Origin: Saprospiraceae bacterium
Lineage (GTDB): Bacteria; Bacteroidota; Bacteroidia; Chitinophagales; Saprospiraceae
Length of the DNA stretch: 64,000 nucleotides
Assembly: GCA_041392805.1 (NCBI GenBank)
Contig: JAWKLJ010000002.1
Location: 2,929,001 to 2,993,000 of the forward strand
Direction: 5' to 3'
Made by a program: the position numbers and the translations under genes. Positions within the stretch are counted from its first letter, which is position 1. Every line of letters begins with the position of its first letter. Below are positions 43,772 to 52,298 of this stretch, piece by piece. The notes under the pieces were generated by a model. It had not been told where the DNA came from and made no database searches. It saw only the letters and a program-made list of their open reading frames with translations.

Positions 43772-45070
43772 ATGAAAAAAATACTATATATTTTAGCTAT
43801 CCCATTACTTTTTTCCTCTTTGCTCCTCGCACAGGTGCCTATTCCGGTGGCCGATCAGGCAAGTCCTATTTTATTGAAAGGCGGAGTGGCACATTTGGGA
43901 AATGGCCAAGTAATTCAGAACAGCCTCATTGGTTTTGACAAAGGAAAACTGACCATTGTTGCTGATGCAGGCAGTTCCGTTTCACAATCGGGTTATACCG
44001 TGATTGACATCACTGGAAAACAGGTCTATCCTGGCTTTATTTTGCCCAACAGCCAATTGGGGTTGGTAGAGGTTGCCTCCGTCCGAGCCATGAATGACGA
44101 TGCCGAACAAGGGGTTTTTAATCCTAATGTCCGTTCGGTAATTTCTTATAATACCGACTCTGAAAACATTCCTACCATGCGTTTTAATGGTATTTTGTTG
44201 GCAGAAGCGACGCCTACTGGCGGTACTATTTCAGGCTCTTCTTCTGTGATGGAATTAGAAGGTTGGAACTGGGAAGATGCTTGCCATACCATGGATATAG
44301 GTATCCACCTCAATTGGCCTGCCCGTATGTCTCGCCAATTTGATTTTAACACCTTTACCGTCAGCACCGTGCCTAATAAAGACTATGACAGTCAAGTGAC
44401 AGCCATTAAATCTCATTTCGGCGATGCGGTCGCCTATGGCCAATTGCCACAAAAAGAGGTTAACCTCAAATTGGTCGCTATGCAGGGTCTTTTTGATGGC
44501 TCCAAAGTCTTATTTATCCATACCGATGCAGCGAAGGAAATGATTGAGGGTATTCGATTGGCGCAACAAAGTGGTGTCAAGAAGGTCACCTTAGTAGGTG
44601 GGGCAGATGCTCTTCATATTGCTGATTTTCTGGTGGAAAATAACATTCCCGTCATTTTACCGCCAACTCACAGTCTACCTGACCGCCCCGATCAAGTTAT
44701 TGACCTTCCTTACGAATTACCGCATCTTTTGACCGAAGCAGGGGTGCAAGTCAGTCTTTCTCATACCGGTATGCTAGCCAATGCACGTAACCTCCCCTTT
44801 TATGCAGGTACCGCCGTGGCTTATGGAATGAAAAAGGAAGAAGCCTTGAAAACTATCACGTCCAATACGGCTAAAGCCTTGGGAATTGATGCCAGGGTGG
44901 GCACCTTGGAAGTAGGAAAAGATGCCAGCTTATTTGTCTCGGAAGGAGATGCATTGGATATCCGAACCAATATCCTCTCACATGCTTTTATTAGTGGCAA
45001 ACAAGTGGTATTGCCCAACAAGCAGGAGGCGCTATTTAAGCGTTATTCTGATAAATATGGGCATAAGTAA
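43772..45070 (+). CDS. Secreted amidohydrolase-like protein lacking the HxH metal motif
   Basis: This 432-aa protein has a signal peptide (FSSLLLAQ) and one amidohydrolase fold: SGYTVIDITGKQVYPGFILP precedes the place of the HxH motif, but it reads PNSQLG, with no His. The end (LEVGKDASLFVSEGDALDI) is typical of the family. The sequence resembles the degenerate first module of the preceding protein. It may be a non-catalytic partner of the tandem enzyme, or use other ligands. Probably both genes form one transcript across the repeat element. Confidence 0.8.
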   Translation: MKKILYILAIPLLFSSLLLAQVPIPVADQASPILLKGGVAHLGNGQVIQNSLIGFDKGKLTIVADAGSSVSQSGYTVIDITGKQVYPGFILPNSQLGLVEVASVRAMNDDAEQGVFNPNVRSVISYNTDSENIPTMRFNGILLAEATPTGGTISGSSSVMELEGWNWEDACHTMDIGIHLNWPARMSRQFDFNTFTVSTVPNKDYDSQVTAIKSHFGDAVAYGQLPQKEVNLKLVAMQGLFDGSKVLFIHTDAAKEMIEGIRLAQQSGVKKVTLVGGADALHIADFLVENNIPVILPPTHSLPDRPDQVIDLPYELPHLLTEAGVQVSLSHTGMLANARNLPFYAGTAVAYGMKKEEALKTITSNTAKALGIDARVGTLEVGKDASLFVSEGDALDIRTNILSHAFISGKQVVLPNKQEALFKRYSDKYGHK

Positions 45071-45418
45071 AACCGATTTAAAGAAAGCATTCACACTAAT
45101 TCGTAGCTAAATTTAAAGTTTGGCCACGAATTAGTGCGAATTATTTGTAACACTCTCTCAAATTCCTGACCTTCTGAAACGCCTTTCTCCCCTACTGCCT
45201 TCGGCATATCATTATATACCCTTATAATATTGATAAAAAGAGCGAAATTGCATATTAAAATTTGGTCATATGAAATAACAATCATATATTTATGCCACCA
45301 ATTAATGAAACACAAACCATTTTCGAGTTTTAATACTTCTCATCCCTACTCAAAGAGCTTGTCTAATTCATAGTCTATTTTTTAAGACTTTTATTATTAA
45401 TACCAAACATTTAACACC
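45071..45418. other. Intergenic region after the amidohydrolase genes
   Basis: 348 bp without a credible gene. It holds the hairpin at 45094-45136 and an AT-rich part upstream of the small frame at 45419. No promoter fitting the consensus was found. Confidence 0.5.
45094..45136. terminator. Hairpin after the amidohydrolase genes
   Basis: Perfect 11-bp arms CACTAATTCGT and ACGAATTAGTG with a 21-nt loop, beginning 24 bp after the stop at 45070. It probably ends the amidohydrolase transcript, although a U-tract is not clear. The ACGAATTAGTGCGAATTATT phrase looks like intergenic repeat sequence and may recur in the genome. Confidence 0.55.
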
Positions 45419-45736
45419 ATGTTATCTACTACTATATTAATAGCAGTAGCAATTATCTTTTTTAAGGTTTTGGCTGTCGCTAGAGTAAGAGTTAATCTAA
45501 TTAAAGAACAGGTCTTTCAGTCTTCTCCCCCTTCCCTCTATTCAGCCCATGCTATGATTAAGGAACCTTCATTTGTTGCCATGAAATCTACTGTTGATTT
45601 TGATCGTCAAGCTGATCATTTTGTGAAACATGTTTCCCAACAAGGCAATGGAAATGAGGCCTGTATTCCCACCTATGTTGCTTTTAAACATGTTTCCAGC
45701 CACTTGAAACAAACTTTCATCTACTTAATGAATTGA
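45419..45736 (+). CDS. Small hypothetical protein
   Basis: A 105-codon frame starting MLSTTILIAVAIIFFKVLAV, with one N-terminal hydrophobic segment. The rest is polar with no recognised domain. It sits between a terminator and the 3' end of the DEAD-box helicase gene. Neither a ribosome-binding site nor a promoter confirms it. It could be a spurious frame. Confidence 0.35.
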   Translation: MLSTTILIAVAIIFFKVLAVARVRVNLIKEQVFQSSPPSLYSAHAMIKEPSFVAMKSTVDFDRQADHFVKHVSQQGNGNEACIPTYVAFKHVSSHLKQTFIYLMN

Positions 45737-45767
45737 GCAGCTGTTTGAATTTGGCTTCTGTTGCAAG

Positions 45768-47111
45768 CTATTTTTTCTTCTTTTTCTTCTGCCCTCTTGT
45801 TTGCGGCTTCCCATATTTTAGCCGCATTTTTTCGGCACGGCGAATCTTTCTATTCACTTTCAGGCTTTTGGCGCTTTTCTCGTGGAAGGCCCCACCAGAT
45901 TTTTCAATATCAGGAAGGTTAATTGCCAAGTTTTTCATGGCCACCTTGGGCAATTCATCCAAGGTCAGGATATCGGAAATCTCAAGGTCTGGTGGCAGAG
46001 CAGCTATCGGAATTTGGTAGTCCATCAATTGCTCAATAGCCTCCTGAAAAGGTTTCTCCTTTTCACTTATAAATGAAATGGCAATCCCATTGGCGTCGGC
46101 TCTTCCAGTTCTGCCAATTCGATGCATGTAGTTTTCCGCTTCCTCGGGAACATCGAAATTGATGACATGAGACACTCCTGCAATATCTAAACCCCTGGCG
46201 ATAATATCAGTCGCTATTAAAACCCGGTAAGTCCCATCCTTGAAACTTGTAACGGTATTAAAGCGATTATTCTGTGCTTTATTGGAATGGATGACCCCAA
46301 ATTGTTCAGGGTATTTTTCGTTAAAATGTTCAAATAACTGATCTGCCAATCTTTTGGTGGCGGCAAAGACGAGCACTTTATCCATCGTTTCATCTTGCGT
46401 TAATAAAAGCTCCAACAGATTAGCTTTGGTATTGAAATTGGGAACAAAAAATGCTTTTTGGCTGATGTTTTCTAGGGGCGTACCCGTTGGTGCAGCTTCA
46501 ATTTTCTCTGGAAAGTTAAAAAAGGTAGCAGCCAATTCTTCGACCTCTTCTGTTATAGTTGCCGAAAAAAGAAGGTTCTGCCTTTTGGGAGGTAGCACGT
46601 CAAGCAGGTTCAGCAGTTGATGCCTAAATCCCAAATTCAGCATTTCATCCACCTCGTCAATGATTAATTTTTTAATTTTTTTCACATTGAGTGAACCCTT
46701 CAAAATCAAATCCATTAAACGCCCAGGGGTAGCGACCAAGACATCCAAGCCCTGTTCGACTAATAATCGCTGTGTATTGATATTCGTTCCGCCATACACG
46801 CCCACAACTTGCACATTCATATAGGTTGTCAACCGTTCTACCGATTCCACCACCTGAATCACCAATTCTCTGGTTGGCACCACGATCAGGATTTGGGGAA
46901 AACGGTCTTTAGAAAACTTCCATAGTCTCAAGCAAGGCAATAAATAAGCGATGGTTTTCCCTGTTCCCGTCTGAGCTATCCCAATCACATCCCGCCCCGA
47001 CATCGCCACAGAAAATACTTTTTCCTGGATGCTTGTAGGATAGATAAACCCTATATCCTGTAAAGCATTTCGCAAAGGGGTATTCAAATTTAAATCATCA
47101 AAAGTCATCAT
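45768..47111 (-). CDS. DEAD-box RNA helicase (RhlE-like)
   Basis: This protein of about 447 aa has the Q motif FIYPTSIQEKVFSVAMSGRD, Walker A in IAQTGTGKTIAYLLP, VPTRELVIQV, and TPGRLMDLI. Motif II is DEVD rather than DEAD. SAT (LLFSATI), then VIATDIIARGLDIAGVSHVI and YMHRIGRTGRADANG complete the core. It unwinds RNA duplexes, with a role in ribosome or mRNA handling. The C-terminus is Lys-rich (GQKKKKKK), which fits RNA binding. Two neighbouring ATGs (47111 and 47108) or the one at 47126 could be the start. It follows the methyltransferase gene without a gap. Confidence 0.92.
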   Translation of the reverse strand: MMTFDDLNLNTPLRNALQDIGFIYPTSIQEKVFSVAMSGRDVIGIAQTGTGKTIAYLLPCLRLWKFSKDRFPQILIVVPTRELVIQVVESVERLTTYMNVQVVGVYGGTNINTQRLLVEQGLDVLVATPGRLMDLILKGSLNVKKIKKLIIDEVDEMLNLGFRHQLLNLLDVLPPKRQNLLFSATITEEVEELAATFFNFPEKIEAAPTGTPLENISQKAFFVPNFNTKANLLELLLTQDETMDKVLVFAATKRLADQLFEHFNEKYPEQFGVIHSNKAQNNRFNTVTSFKDGTYRVLIATDIIARGLDIAGVSHVINFDVPEEAENYMHRIGRTGRADANGIAISFISEKEKPFQEAIEQLMDYQIPIAALPPDLEISDILTLDELPKVAMKNLAINLPDIEKSGGAFHEKSAKSLKVNRKIRRAEKMRLKYGKPQTRGQKKKKKK

Positions 47112-47126
47112 AGTATTATATATCAT

Positions 47127-47732
47127 CTATTTCCGCAAGCACCAAGTCGTCATGGCCCTCAAATTCTGCACATTAGTCGTTTTAATATATTCAAATAATT
47201 CGCCATTCAAGGCTTGAGTATAATCTAGAATGGTCTGCTCATTAACCAAGTACCATTCCGTTCCTTCCGGCAGACGGTAACGCCCGTTCCCCAAAGGTTT
47301 CACCAAATGTTCGACACCAATCGTAGAAGCTAACCTGCAAAATAAGAACCCACCAGGTTTTATTACGCGCCATATAGAGCGAAGCATCTGCTCAAAGTGT
47401 TTATCATCTTTGGCAAAATGAAGCACCGCATTACAAATAACCAAATCAAAAGTCTCCGTTGCAAAGGGCATCTCCTCGACCTTGCCGACCACAAAATGAT
47501 TATCTGCATGTTTCGGCGCCAGTGCCTTAGAAAGCCTTCGCACCGCTTCTATGGCCTCAAGGTTTTGATCTATGCCATATACTTCAAAGCCATTTTGCAG
47601 GAAATACACGATATTCCTACCCTGCCCGCAACCAACATCTAAGATTTTCTTACAGCCAGCAAATCTTCCTTTCAAGAGCTGATCAAAAAGATAGATATCA
47701 ATCTGGCCAAATTGTGCCTGCAAGTTTTGCAT
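47127..47732 (-). CDS. Class I SAM-dependent methyltransferase (TehB-like)
   Basis: This 201-aa protein has the SAM-binding motif ILDVGCGQGRNIVYFLQNG, the Asp-containing strand VYGIDQNLEAIEAVRRL, and FDLVICNAVLHFAKDD. The sequence resembles small TehB/UbiE-type methyltransferases. It lies directly upstream of the helicase gene and may be cotranscribed with it. The substrate is not known: a small molecule, tellurite or a protein are all possible. Confidence 0.8.
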   Translation of the reverse strand: MQNLQAQFGQIDIYLFDQLLKGRFAGCKKILDVGCGQGRNIVYFLQNGFEVYGIDQNLEAIEAVRRLSKALAPKHADNHFVVGKVEEMPFATETFDLVICNAVLHFAKDDKHFEQMLRSIWRVIKPGGFLFCRLASTIGVEHLVKPLGNGRYRLPEGTEWYLVNEQTILDYTQALNGELFEYIKTTNVQNLRAMTTWCLRK

Positions 47733-47792
47733 TTCAAGGTCTGTTTGGTATATGCTGGCGCAAAGAACGGAAAGTTTAGGTCAATTATCTAA

Positions 47793-48815
47793 TCAATTAT
47801 CCTTCACCTCCTCTACCCCATTGGCATGGATGGCAAAACGGCCTCGTTCCCTAGGATGCACCTGGTCTTGTTTGGGCCAGGGCCAGCCACCGAACTCGGT
47901 TCGCCGATACTCATTGATCGCCTCTTGTATTTCTTGCTGTGTATTCATTACAAAGGGGCCGTATTGGGCTACCGTTTCATTGATCGGTCGTCCTTGGAGA
48001 AACAGCAAAAAGGCTTCCTCATTGCCATTTTGGAGTAAACATTCCACGTTGGCTTTTACTTGAACAGCCGAATTCAATGGAATAGCTTTATTTTCTATTT
48101 GCAGGGAACTTCCTTTGTAGAAATAAAACGTTCTATTGATGTCATTAGCAGCAGCGGGGACCATCCATGATGCACCTGGCGCCATTTTTATAGTCCAAAT
48201 GGCAACCTCATTGGCCGGATCAGCCGCCCAGGAATTAGGTGCAGGCTTGGGGGCTTTATGCCCGGCCAATTCGCCCGCCATGATATTGACTTGAGTTGTT
48301 TTACCGTGTTGGTCGGTATGAGAATAAACCGGAATGGTGTCTGACCATAACATGGCAAAATGGGGTTCCACTAGTTTATTGGCCTTTGGCAGGTTGAGCC
48401 AGATTTGAAACAATTCCAAAGGGTTTCCTTCTTCCTTATTTAGCAATGGAAACATTTCCGAGTGCTGCACCCCTTTGCCTGCTGTCATCCATTGCACATC
48501 TCCATTTCCAAATCGCCCGGCAGCCCCTAGCGAATCTGCATGGTCCACCAATCCCTCAGCTGCAATGGTAACCGTTTCAAATCCACGATGAGGATGAGAA
48601 GGAAAACCCGGTACTGTCCGTCCATGATACATTCGCCAAGGATGATGGGGAGCGAAGTCCTGGCCTAGCTGTCGGCCCTGCAAAGCAGCAGCCGGTCCCA
48701 TTTGTTCGTTTCCTGCCGGATAGGCATCTTTGTGATAGGCGCAAAAGATAAAAGGGTCGCTGGTTTGCCAAGGGAAGCTGAGTGCTTGCACGCTGATGAT
48801 TTTACTATTATCCAT
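47793..48815 (-). CDS. Pirin-family protein
   Basis: This 340-aa double-cupin protein has the pirin signatures GRTVPGFPSHPHRGFETVTI, where the His residues bind metal, and MTAGKGVQHSEMFPL. The start is an ATG at 48815. Pirins are iron proteins in the cytoplasm with quercetin-dioxygenase-like or redox-sensing roles. The function of this member is unknown. It is a single-gene unit; no terminator was identified. Confidence 0.88.
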   Translation of the reverse strand: MDNSKIISVQALSFPWQTSDPFIFCAYHKDAYPAGNEQMGPAAALQGRQLGQDFAPHHPWRMYHGRTVPGFPSHPHRGFETVTIAAEGLVDHADSLGAAGRFGNGDVQWMTAGKGVQHSEMFPLLNKEEGNPLELFQIWLNLPKANKLVEPHFAMLWSDTIPVYSHTDQHGKTTQVNIMAGELAGHKAPKPAPNSWAADPANEVAIWTIKMAPGASWMVPAAANDINRTFYFYKGSSLQIENKAIPLNSAVQVKANVECLLQNGNEEAFLLFLQGRPINETVAQYGPFVMNTQQEIQEAINEYRRTEFGGWPWPKQDQVHPRERGRFAIHANGVEEVKDN

Positions 48816-48915
48816 TGTTAAGGTATTTAATATCTTTTCAAGGGTATAACAGCATAAGTCAGATTAAGGTTAAAATCCAGTTGATTTTTTGGTAAAGAAA
48901 AAGATTCAGAAAGAC

Positions 48916-49284
48916 TTAATTTAATTGCAAAACATCTTGTAAAATCAACCAGCCTCCATCCAGGTTATAAATCCTTTCTTGGGGAAAACCACTGTTAATC
49001 AAGAGCGTACAGGTACGGATACTCCGGCGGCCACTTCGGCAATAAATTAAATAATTTTTGCGGGCATCAAGCCCTTCAATCTGGTCATAAAAATTATCCC
49101 CAAAATAATCAATATTAATGGCATTGGGAAGGTGGCCAGCAGCAAATTCAAGAGGTGTCCGAACGTCAATAATCACAAGAGACGGATCTTTTTTGATAAG
49201 TTCCTGAGCAGCGGTCGGCGACAAATTGTTAAGCATGGCTTTAAAGAGCCGCCAGCGAGGGGTTTTGCAAGATTTATCTTCCAT
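48916..49284 (-). CDS. Single-domain rhodanese (sulfurtransferase)
   Basis: This 122-aa protein has SLVIIDVRTPLEFAAGHLPNA and the active loop YCRSGRRSIRTC, whose Cys would carry the persulfide. The 6-residue CRSGRR loop is the usual size for rhodaneses that handle sulfane sulfur. It is cytoplasmic, without a signal peptide. An internal start at 49236 would still give the full domain. It lies downstream of the molybdopterin oxidoreductase operon across a hairpin and fits the sulfur theme of the region. Confidence 0.87.
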   Translation of the reverse strand: MEDKSCKTPRWRLFKAMLNNLSPTAAQELIKKDPSLVIIDVRTPLEFAAGHLPNAINIDYFGDNFYDQIEGLDARKNYLIYCRSGRRSIRTCTLLINSGFPQERIYNLDGGWLILQDVLQLN

Positions 49285-49317
49285 TAGCAGGATTTCTAAG
49301 AACCAAGAATGCTAATC

Positions 49318-49356
49318 ACCAGCACACGAACCTACGTTCACTTGTTGCGTGCTGGT
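49318..49356. terminator. Hairpin after the molybdopterin oxidoreductase operon
   Basis: Arms ACCAGCAC (49318-49325) and GTGCTGGT (49349-49356) pair perfectly over 8 bp with a 23-nt loop. It lies in the 141-bp gap between the oxidoreductase and the rhodanese gene. It may be a terminator or a processing site. Confidence 0.45.
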
Positions 49357-49425
49357 AATTGCCCTCCAAAATACAAAAATAATAATTTGGAAAAAAGAAA
49401 TCTTTGTCCATTACTTTGGATTCCC

Positions 49426-52284
49426 CTAATCTTTTATATAAAACAAATCTTCCTGAGGCCGTAGTGGTCGGTTAAACCATAAGGGCCGTCGTAAACCACC
49501 GGGTCCGGGTGCGGGCCGGGTCATGGCCAACCAATTTTTATAATTTTCAAAAGATTTTTGTGTATCTACAAAGATATCTCCATACTGATCATTTGGCCCC
49601 GGCTTTTCGATGCGCACCCGTTGGTGCCAGCAATGCATACCACTGATCGGGTCAGGATGTGCCGCATGGGTTATGTTCTGGTGAACACCGCCATCTGTCC
49701 AGAAAATCCGCTTTGAATCTGCGTCCTTGCTTTCAAAAGGGCGGACGCCCTGTAAGGTTTGCATTTTCCATCCCCCATTGCCATTGTTTTCGATCTTCAC
49801 CGTATTGGTTGCCCAGCGGTTACCCGTTTCATCTTGTGGTCTTCGCCAGCGGCCAAGGTGATGTGAGCAGGCGACCACACCGGGTTTCATGCTCTGGGTC
49901 ACCCATACTTTATCTACAAAATAGCCGATATCCGTATTAAGTTTGACCAAATCTCCGGTCTGGAAGCCCCAGCGTTGAGCATCATCTGGATGCATCCAAA
50001 TGGGGTTTCGGTTGGATATTTCGGTTAGCCATTTGGCGTTGCCGGAGCGGGAGTGGATGAGCGTGGGCAAACGGAAGGTTGGCACAAGGCAATACTCTCC
50101 TTTTTCCTTATCCAGGTTTTCTGGATGAATATGACTTTTAATGTAAGTTGGAATAGCGTACTCAGGCCATTGCCAATCAATCATCGTTTGGGAGAAAAAT
50201 TCATTTTTGCGGGAAGGCGTAGGGAAGCCAACTTGGGCTTTGCCATTGATCATGACGCCAATGCTAGCGCCATTTTTGGTAATTAGGCCAGTCTCCTTGT
50301 CTATCTCCGCTCCTTCCATCGCTTCTGGTGAAAGGGTGGTTTCATTCTTTTTGTACCCATGCCTTTCTACTTCAAAAGCCCCGTATTTTCGCATATATTC
50401 CAGCTCCGTCAGTCCTTCTTTTGCGGCGGCGGCTGGCAATCCTTTGGTATGCTCAAAAATATACTGGTAATACTCGTCAATGTTAATTTTCTGCCCCTCT
50501 CTATAAGGAGATAGGAAGTGTTTTTGAATACCGAGGCTCCCATCAGGATCAATGCGCCAGCTGAGTTCAATCCAGAATTCATCTTCCTCCCATACTTCGC
50601 CAGGATTAACTTCGTAGGTAAATTCTACCGTTTTCCCGGCACGTCTGGCTGCCTCCCGCAGCACAGGCTGTCTGAAGGCAATCCAGGTGCCACTATGGGT
50701 AGCATAACTATTGATATCGTGTCGCTCTGAGGAATGCCCCATCGGCAGCACATAATCTGCAAAAAAGGCGGTTTCGTTCCAGGTCGGTGTCATGGCAATA
50801 TGCATGCCCACCTTATGCTCGTCGCTCAAAGCTTCAATCCAGGAAAAGCCATCTGGATAAGTCCACACAGGATTAAAAACCCTCGTGAAATATACATCCA
50901 ATTTACTTCTTTCTTCTTTGAGAAAATAAGGCAGTAAGAAACTCATTTCAAAGAAGGCCAGCGGATACTCATTCGGAAAATGAAGCTCATTCCAGAATTT
51001 ATGGGCCGGCGGATTATCAAAGAAAGTCGGTTTAAATTTGTTCCAGGCATTGGGAGAGGTCCCTCCTTTGGAACCGACGCTTCCCGTTAAGACACTCAAA
51101 AAGTGTAAGCACCGGGAAACACACCAACCGCCTAGGTTGCCTGCTGCCGCGCTCCGCCAATTATGAGCGGCAAAACGTTCACCAGCTGCCCCAATTTTCT
51201 GGGCAACTTCTACGATCATTTCGGCTTTTACGCCTGATTCTTTTTCTGCAAATTCCGGCGTATATTCCGCGTATTCCTCAATCGTTTTTTCGATGAAGTT
51301 TTCAAAGGTAACTTCCGTTTCTGGGTGGACCTTTTGCAGGTATTCCTGCCAGTTCACCCAGTCCTCCATGTATTTTCGATTGTAAAGTCCTTCTTCCAGG
51401 ATGATTTTAGCCATCGCCAACAGGGCCGCCGCCTCCGATCCCGGATAACTCGGCATCCAATAGTCACACATGCTGGCTGTATTCGACAAACGAGGGTCCA
51501 TTACCGCTAATTTCGCTCCTTTCATCTTAGCTTCGATGATGCGCTGGGCGTGGGGGTTAAAATAATGCCCACTTTCCAGGTGCGCCGAGATCAGCAGTAT
51601 GAATTGTGCATTGGTATGGTCGGGGGAAGGTCGATCATAGCCATACCAGAGATTATAGCCAAAGCGGGCACCAGAGGAACAAATATTGGTATGGCTATTA
51701 TGACCATCTACGCCCCAAGCCTTAAGGATCCTATCCATATACCCTTCATGTCCAGGGCGCCCCACATGATAAGCCACTTCATTTTGCCTACCATCTTGGA
51801 TGGCCTTCCGAATCCGACCCGAAATATCATCTAGTACCTGATCCCAGCTAACCCTTTCCCATTTTCCTTCTCCTCGTTCCCCTACCCTTTTGAGTGGGTA
51901 TAAAATGCGATCAGGGTCTGTAATCTGGTTAATCGTAGCAGGTCCTTTCGCACAGTTCCTACCTCTGCTACCGGGATGATAAGGGTTTCCCTCAAACTTT
52001 CGGACTTCTCCTTTTTCTTTGTCAATATAGGCCGTTAACCCACAGGCACTTTCACAGTTAAAGCAGGTCGTAGGAACGATGCTATAATGTTTTTTCTCTA
52101 CCTTTGGCCAAGCTGTAGCTTCGTATTCTACCCAATCATTCCATTGTTCAGGTGGCGGAAATTTAGTTAATTCGCCGGGAGCCGTTAGCCGTGTGACCGG
52201 CGCTTCTTTGGGTTGATGTAAATCCGGAATGAGGTGTAATTTTTCTGCTATTCGCTCGATGAAAGAGGCTTTCTTTTGACCCAT
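49426..52284 (-). CDS. Molybdopterin oxidoreductase catalytic subunit (SoeA/PsrA-like)
   Basis: This 952-aa subunit has an N-terminal [4Fe-4S] motif, CFNCESACG followed by the fourth Cys in SRGRNCAKGP, then the bis-MGD domains. In NICSSGARFGYNLWYG, Cys is the expected molybdenum ligand. The C-terminal domain has HPDDAQRWGFQTGDLVKLN. There is no twin-arginine signal before the cluster, unlike Psr, Phs or Ttr. That suggests a cytoplasmic enzyme like SoeA, which oxidises sulfite to sulfate. Polysulfide or thiosulfate could also be substrates. It is 14 bp after the fused electron-transfer subunit gene. Confidence 0.82.
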   Translation of the reverse strand: MGQKKASFIERIAEKLHLIPDLHQPKEAPVTRLTAPGELTKFPPPEQWNDWVEYEATAWPKVEKKHYSIVPTTCFNCESACGLTAYIDKEKGEVRKFEGNPYHPGSRGRNCAKGPATINQITDPDRILYPLKRVGERGEGKWERVSWDQVLDDISGRIRKAIQDGRQNEVAYHVGRPGHEGYMDRILKAWGVDGHNSHTNICSSGARFGYNLWYGYDRPSPDHTNAQFILLISAHLESGHYFNPHAQRIIEAKMKGAKLAVMDPRLSNTASMCDYWMPSYPGSEAAALLAMAKIILEEGLYNRKYMEDWVNWQEYLQKVHPETEVTFENFIEKTIEEYAEYTPEFAEKESGVKAEMIVEVAQKIGAAGERFAAHNWRSAAAGNLGGWCVSRCLHFLSVLTGSVGSKGGTSPNAWNKFKPTFFDNPPAHKFWNELHFPNEYPLAFFEMSFLLPYFLKEERSKLDVYFTRVFNPVWTYPDGFSWIEALSDEHKVGMHIAMTPTWNETAFFADYVLPMGHSSERHDINSYATHSGTWIAFRQPVLREAARRAGKTVEFTYEVNPGEVWEEDEFWIELSWRIDPDGSLGIQKHFLSPYREGQKINIDEYYQYIFEHTKGLPAAAAKEGLTELEYMRKYGAFEVERHGYKKNETTLSPEAMEGAEIDKETGLITKNGASIGVMINGKAQVGFPTPSRKNEFFSQTMIDWQWPEYAIPTYIKSHIHPENLDKEKGEYCLVPTFRLPTLIHSRSGNAKWLTEISNRNPIWMHPDDAQRWGFQTGDLVKLNTDIGYFVDKVWVTQSMKPGVVACSHHLGRWRRPQDETGNRWATNTVKIENNGNGGWKMQTLQGVRPFESKDADSKRIFWTDGGVHQNITHAAHPDPISGMHCWHQRVRIEKPGPNDQYGDIFVDTQKSFENYKNWLAMTRPAPGPGGLRRPLWFNRPLRPQEDLFYIKD

Positions 52285-52298
52285 TCTACTATATTGTT

